64,000 nucleotides of DNA. Source: Aromatoleum toluolicum (GTDB lineage Bacteria > Pseudomonadota > Gammaproteobacteria > Burkholderiales > Rhodocyclaceae). This document shows, one piece after another, positions 55,909-64,000 of the stretch. Position 1 is the first letter of the stretch. Every line of letters starts with the position of its first letter. The notes beneath the pieces are model-generated. The model saw nothing but the letters and a program-made list of their open reading frames with translations. It was not told the origin of the DNA and ran no database searches. Made by a program: the position numbers and the translations under genes. Location of the stretch: NCBI RefSeq assembly GCF_012911005.2, contig NZ_WTVS01000018.1, positions 1 to 64,000 of the forward strand. The letters run 5' to 3'.

Positions 55909-56961
55909 TCAGAAGCGGTGGCGGATGCCCGCCATCAGCACGCGCGGATCGTCGCCGGCATCGGGCGTGAGGTTGCCGAGCGCGTAGTTGGCGTCGTCCT
56001 TGTTGCTGAGCTGCGAGTACGCGGCATACAGCGTCGTGCGCTTGGACAGGTCGTGCATGTAGTACGCCGACCAGCCCTGCGCGTCCTCGGCCGCGGCGTC
56101 GTTGCGCTCGTCGCGCTTGGCGTAGCTCAGCGCGATCGTGTCGTTGGCGGTGACACGGATCTCGGCGCCGACGTCGAAGGTGCGCGCCTTGCCGCTGCCG
56201 ACCGAACCGCTTTCCCTGTCCTGGGTGTAGGCGAGGTAGGGCTTCACGACGCCGAAGTCGTAGGCGATCCCACCGCCCGTCGTGCGCACGCGCCCGCCGG
56301 TGGCGTCGCGATGCACGCTCTGGGTCGTCAGCGAGGCCGCCAACGCGCCGTTCTTGTACAGCGCGGTGATGCCGTGGCCGTTGCCTTCCTTCCGCGCGTC
56401 GCCGTTGCCGCTCTTCTCGCCCAGCCAATAGCCGAGATCGAACTCGAGGCCGGCGAAACTCGGCGAGCGGTACTTCACCATGTTGTCGAAGCGCGTCTCG
56501 TAGGCCGGCTTGATGCCGCCCGTCTTGCGCGTCAGCAGGCCCACGCTGCGGTCGGCCGAACCGGTGGCGTCGAACGGGTCGATGGCGACGAAGGCCGGCG
56601 AGTACTGGCGGCCGAGGGTGAGGCGGCCCCAGCTGGCGCTTTCGAGGCCGACGAAGGACTGGCGCCCGAACAGCCGGCCGCCCTGCTCGGCGGTGCCGGT
56701 AGAGGGGTCGAAGCCGCTCTCGATGGTGAAGATCGCCTTCAGGTCGCCGCCGAGCGCCTCGCTGCCCTTGAATCCCAGGCGCGAGCCGTTCAGTTCGCCG
56801 TGATCGACGCCGGTGCGTTCCTTGTCGCCCGCCGATTCGCGCGCAAGGTTGAGGTCCAGCAGGCCGTAGATCGTGACGTTGGACGGGGTCGATTGCGCCA
56901 GCGCCGCGAACGGCATGGCGACGGCCGCCGCGATGGCCGCGGCGATGATTTTCTTGTGCAT
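55909..56961 (-). CDS. Outer-membrane porin (beta-proteobacterial OmpC-like)
   Basis: 350 residues. Signal peptide MHKKIIAAAIAAAVAMPFAA, then first strand NVTIYGLLDLNLARES. The porin features are SRLGFKGSEALGGDLKAIF, GRLFGRQSFVGLESASWGRL, TLGRQYSPAF, and the C-terminal strand LMAGIRHRF with terminal Phe needed for BAM assembly. GGAGGAG precedes the ATG. Its nearness to tct genes suggests uptake of the same organic acids, which is inferred from position only. Confidence 0.93.
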   Translation of the reverse strand: MHKKIIAAAIAAAVAMPFAALAQSTPSNVTIYGLLDLNLARESAGDKERTGVDHGELNGSRLGFKGSEALGGDLKAIFTIESGFDPSTGTAEQGGRLFGRQSFVGLESASWGRLTLGRQYSPAFVAIDPFDATGSADRSVGLLTRKTGGIKPAYETRFDNMVKYRSPSFAGLEFDLGYWLGEKSGNGDARKEGNGHGITALYKNGALAASLTTQSVHRDATGGRVRTTGGGIAYDFGVVKPYLAYTQDRESGSVGSGKARTFDVGAEIRVTANDTIALSYAKRDERNDAAAEDAQGWSAYYMHDLSKRTTLYAAYSQLSNKDDANYALGNLTPDAGDDPRVLMAGIRHRF

Positions 56962-57112
56962 TGTGCTCCTCCGGTTGCGCTCATTCGCCCTCGGCCACAC
57001 CTGCGTGGCCGGGTGCAGCGCATTCCACACGAACTCGCTTTCAGTCTGCTTTCTGCGCACGGCGCCGAACGCGCACACCGCCGCGCACGCGCGGAGCGAC
57101 GGCCGCGCGCGC

Positions 57113-57355
57113 CTACAGCGCGAAAGTCAGCGCGCCGGCCGCCGCCGCGAGGCCACCCAACGTCCAGCGCAACGCACCGCTCGCGCGGACGGCGAAGAAG
57201 GCGCTGACCAGTGCGACGAGGACCGCCGGCAGGTGCTCTACGCCGGACGAGAACATGTGCGCGAGGCCCGGCACGAGGCCGTGATCGCCGTGCGCGAGGA
57301 CCGGGCCGGCGACGAGCGTGAAAGCCAGGGCGGTAGCGATGCGGGGCAATGTCAT
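57113..57355 (-). CDS. Mini HupE/UreJ-like membrane protein (copy 2)
   Basis: 80 residues, nearly the same as copy 1 at 46448-46690: IATALAFTLVAGPVLA leader, HGDHGLVPGLAHMFSSGVEH, LPAVLVALVSAFFAV, TLGGLAAAAGALTFAL. It is just downstream of ureG (122 bases, same strand). The upstream block CTTGTTTCGACCTTCGCCGA near 57390-57420 is also shared with copy 1 (CTTGTTTCAACCTCGGCTGA). Placement after a nickel-enzyme operon and the His motif point to a metal-related role; unproven. Confidence 0.6.
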   Translation of the reverse strand: MTLPRIATALAFTLVAGPVLAHGDHGLVPGLAHMFSSGVEHLPAVLVALVSAFFAVRASGALRWTLGGLAAAAGALTFAL

Positions 57356-57477
57356 GGCGATGTCCGTGGAATGCGTTATGGGAGATTACTGGATCGGCGA
57401 AGGTCGAAACAAGGCAGGAGCCAACGGTTGGTTGCAGACGCGCCGACGCCGGCACTCGGGGTGCGGCGCCGGCGCGA

Positions 57478-58116
57478 TCAGGCGCGCTCCGCCGCCGACG
57501 GGCGCAGCAGGCCCTGGCGTTCGATGAAGTCGATGATCTCGGCCAGCCCCTGGCCGGTCTTCAAGTTGCTGAAGACGAAGGGGCGCTCGCCGCGCATCCT
57601 TTTCGCGTCGCGGTCCATGACCTCCAGGCTCGCACCGACGAGCGGCGCGAGGTCGATCTTGTTGATCACCAGCAGGTCGCTGCGCGTGATGCCCGGGCCG
57701 CCCTTGCGCGGGATCTTGTCGCCGGCGGAGACGTCGATGACGTACAGCGTGAGGTCGGAGAGCTCGGGTGAGAAGGTCGCCGCGAGGTTGTCGCCGCCGG
57801 ATTCGACGAAGATGATCTCGACGCCGGGGAAACGCCGGATCAGGCGATCGACGGCCTCGAGGTTGATCGACGCGTCCTCGCGGATCGCGGTATGCGGGCA
57901 GCCGCCGGTCTCGACGCCGATGATGCGCTCGGGCGCGAGCGCCTCGTTGCGCACGAGGAACTGCGCGTCCTCGGCGGTGTAGATGTCGTTGGTGACGACG
58001 GCGATGTCGTAGCGTTCGCGCAGGGCAAGGCACAAGGCGAGCGTCAGCGCCGTCTTGCCCGAGCCGACCGGGCCGCCGATGCCCACGCGCAGGGGCTGGG
58101 AGGTGTGGGGGGTCAT
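57478..58116 (-). CDS. ureG: Urease accessory GTPase UreG
   Basis: 212 residues. P-loop [18 protein letters not shown], then [38 protein letters not shown] with the nickel-binding Cys-Pro-His motif, [17 protein letters not shown] and [14 protein letters not shown]. The start overlaps the ureF stop (ATGA). It delivers nickel to urease using GTP. Length matches the family. Confidence 0.97.
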   Translation of the reverse strand: MTPHTSQPLRVGIGGPVGSGKTALTLALCLALRERYDIAVVTNDIYTAEDAQFLVRNEALAPERIIGVETGGCPHTAIREDASINLEAVDRLIRRFPGVEIIFVESGGDNLAATFSPELSDLTLYVIDVSAGDKIPRKGGPGITRSDLLVINKIDLAPLVGASLEVMDRDAKRMRGERPFVFSNLKTGQGLAEIIDFIERQGLLRPSAAERA

Positions 58117-58793
58117 GATCTGAAGAGCCTCGTGTATTGGGTTTCGTGCCGGCTGCTCGCGAGCGCGAGGCCGGGGGTGAAGTTGCTCCATTGATCTGCG
58201 GGAAGCTGCGCCGCCTGCGCCGCAAGTTCCGGGATGCGCGCGCCGAGCGTCGCGAGCAGGCGCTGACCGGCCGACTGGCCCAGCGGCACCGCCTTCACCG
58301 CGGCCATGACCTGGTTCTCCAACCACGCCCACAGGTAGGCGGGCAACGCCATGTCGACCGGGATCGCCCACGCCGCGGCCGCGGCCGCCCAGGCCGTCGG
58401 AAAGGACGGGGTGTCGAGCGCGACGAGCCGCACCCGCCAGCCGGGCAGGGCGGCGAAGGCGTCGAGGTCGCCGAGCAGACGGACGAGCGAGTAGCCCATC
58501 TGCACCGTCTCGGCACGCAGTTCGGCGCTCTCGCGGCTGGCGAGGAAATCGGCGTTGAGCGCCATGACCTGCGCATCGTCGCCGTCTTCCCACGCGCGGA
58601 TCAAGGCCGCCAGCAACGGCGCCTCGAAGCGCGCGAGGTTCCATTCGAGCAGATCGCCGATCCAGCGCGCGGCCGCCGCCTCGTCGCGCACCGCGCCGGA
58701 CTCGACCGCCCACTCCAGCCCCTGCGAGTAGGTGTAGGCGCCGACCGGCAAGGCCGGACTGGCGAGCTGCAGCAGGCGGATCAGCGGTAGCAT
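58113..58793 (-). CDS. ureF: Urease accessory protein UreF
   Basis: 226 residues: [50 protein letters not shown] and [15 protein letters not shown]-like region ([13 protein letters not shown]). All are family typical. It works with UreD and UreG in the activation complex. The start at 58793 has no strong ribosome site. A repeat element (58804-58940) separates it from ureE. Confidence 0.95.
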   Translation of the reverse strand: MLPLIRLLQLASPALPVGAYTYSQGLEWAVESGAVRDEAAAARWIGDLLEWNLARFEAPLLAALIRAWEDGDDAQVMALNADFLASRESAELRAETVQMGYSLVRLLGDLDAFAALPGWRVRLVALDTPSFPTAWAAAAAAWAIPVDMALPAYLWAWLENQVMAAVKAVPLGQSAGQRLLATLGARIPELAAQAAQLPADQWSNFTPGLALASSRHETQYTRLFRS

Positions 58794-58803
58794 CGCGGCC
58801 TCC

Positions 58804-58940
58804 CGAAGGCCGCGTGGCGGGGTACGCCTTCGGCTCCTCCCGCCCTGCGTTCCGTGCCAGCGACACGCGCAGCTGAAGCACGGCCCCCGTAGGGCGGGAG
58901 GAGCGCAGCGTATCCCGCCAATCCAGTCGCCGAAGGCCGC
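58804..58940. repeat. Inverted dispersed repeat between ureF and ureE
   Basis: The arm TGGCGGGGTACGCCTTCGGC with its continuation (58815-58849) and the arm at 58888-58920 (CGTAGGGCGGGAGGAGCGCA and TATCCCGCCA) are inverted repeats enclosing about 38 bases. They match the single arm at 30414-30448. No reading frame. In the transcript it would form a long hairpin between ureE and ureF. Confidence 0.75.
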
Positions 58941-58950
58941 TCGAACATCA

Positions 58951-59493
58951 TCAGCGACCGCCCATCATGTGGATGCGCGCCCCGCTGCCGTCCCCCGGAT
59001 GCTGGTGCCCGTGCGCGTAAGCGCCCGCCTCCGGCTCGAAGGGGGCGCGCAGCGCGGTGACCGTCGCGCCGAGCCCGACGAGCATGCCTTCGAGCACGTG
59101 GTCGGCCTGGATGCGCAGCCAGTCGCCCGCCGCGTCGGCACCAACCTCGACCGCGACGTGGCGGTTGCCGAGGTGGTAGGCCGCACGTGCGAGCGCCGAC
59201 GGATTCGCGCAGCGCGCCTCGACCAGATCTTCGGGCGCCGCGACGACCTCGACGATGCGCCCATCGCCCCCTGCAAGCTTCTGCCCGCCACGCAGGATCG
59301 TGCCGCGCGGCAGGAACAGCCCGACCTCCTCGCCGGACGCCAGTTTCGCGCGCAGACGGCTCTTCGTGCGGTAGGAAAAATCGAGCTCCAGCCGCTCGCT
59401 CGCGGCCGCGGGGCCGTCGTACAGCGCCTCGAGCAGCAGCATCGGACGCACCGCGCCGGAGGTGGCGGGAATCACGGAATCGCTTTCGGCCAT
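58951..59493 (-). CDS. ureE: Urease nickel chaperone UreE
   Basis: 180 residues. The metal-binding core shows [14 protein letters not shown] and the C-terminal tail has [19 protein letters not shown], a short His-rich stretch rather than a long tract. [10 protein letters not shown]-type N-terminal domain ([20 protein letters not shown]). It binds nickel and passes it to UreG. It starts 12 bases after the ureC stop. Confidence 0.95.
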   Translation of the reverse strand: MAESDSVIPATSGAVRPMLLLEALYDGPAAASERLELDFSYRTKSRLRAKLASGEEVGLFLPRGTILRGGQKLAGGDGRIVEVVAAPEDLVEARCANPSALARAAYHLGNRHVAVEVGADAAGDWLRIQADHVLEGMLVGLGATVTALRAPFEPEAGAYAHGHQHPGDGSGARIHMMGGR

Positions 59494-59505
59494 CGCTGGA
59501 ATCTC

Positions 59506-61221
<1,716 letters not shown>

Positions 61222-61234
61222 CACAGCGCCCCCC

Positions 61235-61543
61235 TCATTCCAAGCTACCCATCACGCCGCCGCGGAAGCCATACACCTTGCGCTCGCCCGCCAGCGCCAC
61301 GAGCTCGACGATGCGCGACTGCCCCGGCTCGAAGCGCACCGCCGTGCCGGCCGCGATGTTCAGCCGGAAGCCGCGCGCCGCGGCGCGGTCGAAGTCGAGC
61401 GCGGCATTGGTTTCCGCGAAGTGGTAATGCGAGCCGACCTGGATCGGCCGGTCGCCGGTATTGGTCACCGCCAGCGTCAGCGTCGCGCGACCGGCATTGA
61501 GTTCGATCTCGCCGTCGGCGACGAGGGTTTCACCGGGAATCAT
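61235..61543 (-). CDS. ureB: Urease beta subunit UreB
   Basis: 102 residues beginning [19 protein letters not shown]. Family motifs are [40 protein letters not shown] and [21 protein letters not shown] separate small subunit as in most Proteobacteria. It is followed closely by ureC. Confidence 0.97.
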   Translation of the reverse strand: MIPGETLVADGEIELNAGRATLTLAVTNTGDRPIQVGSHYHFAETNAALDFDRAAARGFRLNIAAGTAVRFEPGQSRIVELVALAGERKVYGFRGGVMGSLE

Positions 61544-61585
61544 CTATCTCTCTCCGCAAGGTTGTGAGTCATGGCACCACGTAGC

Positions 61586-61726
61586 GCCGTGTCGGGTGGG
61601 TGTTTGCGGAGCAGGCGAGGACTGTCTGAGCGCAGGCGCGGAAGCGCGCCGCACCGCGCTCATTTGCGTCACCTCCGCCGCGCTGCGTAGCAGCAGCCCG
61701 CGGAGCAAATTCCCACCCGCCACGGC
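61586..61726. repeat. Inverted-repeat element between ureA and ureB
   Basis: GCCGTGTCGGGTGGGTGTTT at 61586 and its inverse (61705-61726; reverse complement GCCGTGGCGGGTGGGAATTT) match at about 18 of 22 positions, around a 97-base core (GGCGAGGACTGTCTGAGCGC near 61612). No reading frame fits. It resembles a small non-autonomous mobile element. The ureA-ureB gap (211 bases) is otherwise empty. Confidence 0.65.
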
Positions 61727-61754
61727 GCGGGCAGCCATAACGGGCCATGTCGCC

Positions 61755-62057
61755 TCACACGATCGGGTTATGCACCGTCACCAGCTTCGTTCCATCCGGA
61801 AAAGTCGCCTCCACTTGGATCTCCGGAATCATCTCCGGCACCCCCTCCATCACCTCATCGCGCGCGAGGATCGTCGTGCCCTCGCTCATCAGCTCGGCCA
61901 CCGTGCGCCCGTCGCGCGCCCCCTCGAGAATCGCGCACGAGATCAACGCGACGGCTTCGGGGTAATTCAGCCTCAGGCCGCGCGCACGCCGCCGCTCGGC
62001 GAGCAGGCCGGCGGTGAACAGCAGCAGCTTGTCCTTCTCGCGTGGGGTCAGTTCCAT
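61755..62057 (-). CDS. ureA: Urease gamma subunit UreA
   Basis: 100 residues: [80 protein letters not shown], ending VTVHNPIV. A complete, typical gamma subunit. 28 bases separate it from ureD, and a repeat element separates it from ureB. Confidence 0.97.
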   Translation of the reverse strand: MELTPREKDKLLLFTAGLLAERRRARGLRLNYPEAVALISCAILEGARDGRTVAELMSEGTTILARDEVMEGVPEMIPEIQVEATFPDGTKLVTVHNPIV

Positions 62058-62085
62058 TTGTTCTTGTCCTCGTTCAGGTATTCCC

Positions 62086-62964
62086 TCAGGTGTTCCAGAT
62101 GCGCGGCACGCGCATCGGCACGCCGGCGACCGCGGGCCGGACCACCGCCCACAGGCGCGTGAACCATTCGCGCCCGGGCGCGCACGCCGGCCCCAGCCAG
62201 CGCGCAACGAGCAAGCCCGGCAACAGCGTCACCGCCCCCTGCCCGGCCACCGGCACGATCGCGCGGCACGCGTCGCGCAAGGCCGCATCGCACTTCGGCG
62301 ACGCCACCAGCACGCTCCCGACCACCGGCGCGCCCGCGAGTCCCACCGGGGACTCGAGCAAGGGACTGCCGCCCGCGATGCGCCCGCGCTCCAGCCACAG
62401 CGGCCGGCCGTCGCGGCGGATGCGTGTGGATACCGCCAGCGCCCCGCGCGTGAAACGCTCGCCCGACGCGGTGCGGCCGAAGCACAACATCTCGGCGCCG
62501 ACGAAGGCCGCATCGCCGACGAGCTCCACCTCCGTCGCCAATGTGCCGAGGGCACCTTCATAGACGATGCTCTCCTGCGGCAGCCACTCGCACACTGCGC
62601 CGTCAGCCACCGCGATGCGCTGCGTCAGCCCTGCCGTCGGCCCCGCGCTGCGATACCACTTGCCGGCACCCGGCGTCGTCAGCAAGGCGTGCGCCCCCGC
62701 ATCCACCCTGATGTCGATCGCCAGCGAGTCGCCCCCGGCGATGCCGGCCGGCGGATGCAGCACGATGCCGTGGCACACCCCCTCGCCCTCCGGGTACAGC
62801 GCCTTCTGCACGCGCAGCGGCCCAAGATGGTGCCGACGCACGAGAACGGTGCGAGCCCCCCGGCGTGCGAACTCGAGCGCGAGTTCGGCGCACCATCCGG
62901 ATGCGCCCGGCTGCGGCGAAAACGTGGGCTCAAGGCCAGCAAGGGCTTCGACGACGGCATTCAT
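62086..62964 (-). CDS. ureD: Urease accessory protein UreD
   Basis: 292 residues. UreD features: [49 protein letters not shown] and [16 protein letters not shown]. The ATG at 62964 is one of several close start codons. It forms the UreDFG activation complex on the urease apoprotein. First gene of the urease operon; it faces no obvious regulator gene. Confidence 0.95.
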   Translation of the reverse strand: MNAVVEALAGLEPTFSPQPGASGWCAELALEFARRGARTVLVRRHHLGPLRVQKALYPEGEGVCHGIVLHPPAGIAGGDSLAIDIRVDAGAHALLTTPGAGKWYRSAGPTAGLTQRIAVADGAVCEWLPQESIVYEGALGTLATEVELVGDAAFVGAEMLCFGRTASGERFTRGALAVSTRIRRDGRPLWLERGRIAGGSPLLESPVGLAGAPVVGSVLVASPKCDAALRDACRAIVPVAGQGAVTLLPGLLVARWLGPACAPGREWFTRLWAVVRPAVAGVPMRVPRIWNT

Positions 62965-63058
62965 GCACGTCATGTAGCAATCCTCAGGCCAGCCCAAACC
63001 GATCCGGGATCCCCGCCACGTGCCGGTCGTCCGCCCCGCATGCCGGCGCCGTTTCGGC

Positions 63059-63673
63059 TCATCTCAGCTCGTCGGCGAACGCGTGATTGACGTCGCGGTG
63101 ATGGAGCTCATCCGCGCGCACCGCGATGATGACCTCGCGCAGGCGCGCATCCTCGGCGAGATGCCAGTAATCGATCGCGATCTTCGGCGCCGGGATGTTG
63201 GCGTAGGTGCCGTTGTCCACGCCGGCCAGATACTCCGTGTAGCTGTACACCGCCTCCTCCTCGAAATAGCCGACGACGCGATGCGCGGTGCGTGGCGAGA
63301 TCAGGTACAGCAGGAAGTAGAAGTTGAAGAACACGCCCTGCGCGATCACGATCAGCAACCGCTCGAAACGCGTCGGCTGGGCGACGTGAATGAAGGTCAT
63401 CAGGTGAATGCGTTCGTTGTCCGCTTCGTCCAGAAGCGTGCGGATCCAGCCGCGGTCGCCTTCCATCCGGCGCAGCGCACGCAGATGCTGCAGCGCGCCG
63501 CCCACCATGCCGGGCACGGCCGCCACCGTTTCCAGCACCACCGCACGATGGCCGTAGCGACGCGCGAACACCGTGTCGGCGAAGAAGCGCATCGCCTTGG
63601 TGAAGGCCAGCGCAACGCGGTCGGAGAAATCGCGCGGGACGTGGTGTCGCTCGAGCGGAGGAGTATCTGACAT
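63059..63673 (-). CDS. aox: Alternative oxidase (AOX), bacterial type
   Basis: 204 residues. The diiron ligands are in [42 protein letters not shown] and [16 protein letters not shown], the four-helix-bundle pattern of alternative oxidase. Hydrophobic stretch [20 protein letters not shown] anchors it to the membrane face. It oxidises ubiquinol and reduces O2 to water without pumping protons. It begins at ATG 63673; upstream in-frame codons reach into the promoter region. The 270 bases upstream contain no gene; NO- or stress-dependent control is typical for such genes but not visible here. Confidence 0.9.
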   Translation of the reverse strand: MSDTPPLERHHVPRDFSDRVALAFTKAMRFFADTVFARRYGHRAVVLETVAAVPGMVGGALQHLRALRRMEGDRGWIRTLLDEADNERIHLMTFIHVAQPTRFERLLIVIAQGVFFNFYFLLYLISPRTAHRVVGYFEEEAVYSYTEYLAGVDNGTYANIPAPKIAIDYWHLAEDARLREVIIAVRADELHHRDVNHAFADELR

Positions 63674-63943
63674 AGGCAGCCAAGGGTTGTGAATCAACGC
63701 AATGCTCGTCCTTGTTTCGCCCAATCTGATTGATATTGCGGCGCCATTCCGTTCGTTACCGAACACACGGGAAGTTTTTCGCATGAACCGAATCCCAGCC
63801 CGTCAGGCACCCGCGGATTTATTCGATCCTGTGCGCGCTGACGTACCGAACATCCGCACCGAGACGGGTAGTGTGGAATCGGCGACAGGAGCATCGCGCA
63901 TCACAGGCGATCCGGCCGCATCACTCACACGGAGGTCAGTCTC

Positions 63944-64000
63944 ATGAACAGCATCGTTTACATCGTCGGCGCAGTAGTCATCATCCTGGTGGTCTTGTCG
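63944..64000 (+). CDS. Small membrane protein, 5' part only
   Basis: ATG at 63944 preceded by GGAGG (63931-63935). The visible start is MNSIVYIVGAVVIILVVLS, a hydrophobic helix. The gene continues beyond the window. It looks like a short single- or double-helix membrane protein; no function can be given. Confidence 0.5.
   Translation, partial: MNSIVYIVGAVVIILVVLS

Noticed and set aside
63702-63943. 81-codon frame upstream of the last gene
   Set aside because: No ribosome site, no motif, overlaps the start of the real small membrane protein frame (63944) which has GGAGG.

Overview
The window is high-GC DNA read mostly from the minus strand. It looks like a piece of a betaproteobacterial chromosome, most likely Rhodocyclales (Azoarcus/Aromatoleum/Thauera type). 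The reasons are the Cupriavidus-like hyp-hox gene order, tripartite Tct transport genes with tctDE, a beta-type porin, a bacterial alternative oxidase, and several short dispersed repeat families between genes. The genus is an inference and was not tested by search.

Region 1 (1-10670) is an accessory patchwork. An IS66-type element ends at about 654, on the first codons of a two-gene ATP-citrate-lyase-like CoA ligase. Next come a chopped exported protein, two fragments of a REP-associated tyrosine transposase (RAYT), RAYT-tail and REP-like repeats, small exported or zinc-ribbon proteins, a potassium-channel-like protein and a chemotaxis receptor. An apparently gene-free stretch of about 830 bp closes the region.

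Region 2 (10671-17802) holds a MOSC-domain protein and a compact type VI secretion cargo module: VgrG, DUF4123 chaperone, DUF3304-like lipoprotein (probable immunity) and a Tle1-like DUF2235 lipase. No T6SS structural genes are present.

Region 3 (17804-38578, all minus strand) is a 21-kb [NiFe]-hydrogenase supercluster. Transcription runs from a candidate sigma-54 promoter at 38641-38655 through hybO-hybA-hybB-hybC (membrane-bound uptake hydrogenase), hybD (protease), a hupF/hoxL-type HypC paralogue, hybE, hupK/hoxV, hypABFCDE, hypX, and the H2-sensing system hoxA-hoxB-hoxC-hoxJ. The accessory order matches my memory of the Cupriavidus necator MBH operon. The structural genes are Hyb-type instead, and the genes tied to O2 tolerance (hoxO, hoxQ, hoxR) and the cytochrome gene hoxZ are absent. 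HoxBC should sense H2, HoxJ should relay the signal, and HoxA should activate the sigma-54 promoter.

Region 4 (38952-47385) carries a glutathione transferase, a rhomboid protease, a small unknown protein, tryptophanase, priA, hemE, a mini HupE/UreJ-like protein and a universal stress protein. The AT-rich priA-hemE gap has clustered DnaA boxes.

Region 5 (47476-56961) is a tripartite tricarboxylate transporter operon: two tctC paralogues, tctB, tctA and a terC-family gene. It is accompanied by the tctDE two-component system, a divergent ABC-type binding protein and a porin.

Region 6 (57113-64000) has a second copy of the mini HupE-like gene and a complete urease operon, ureDABCEFG. Palindromic repeat elements interrupt it between ureA and ureB and between ureF and ureE. 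An alternative oxidase and the start of a small membrane protein follow. Nickel use (two hydrogenases, urease, HypA/HypB/UreE/UreG) is the common biochemical thread.
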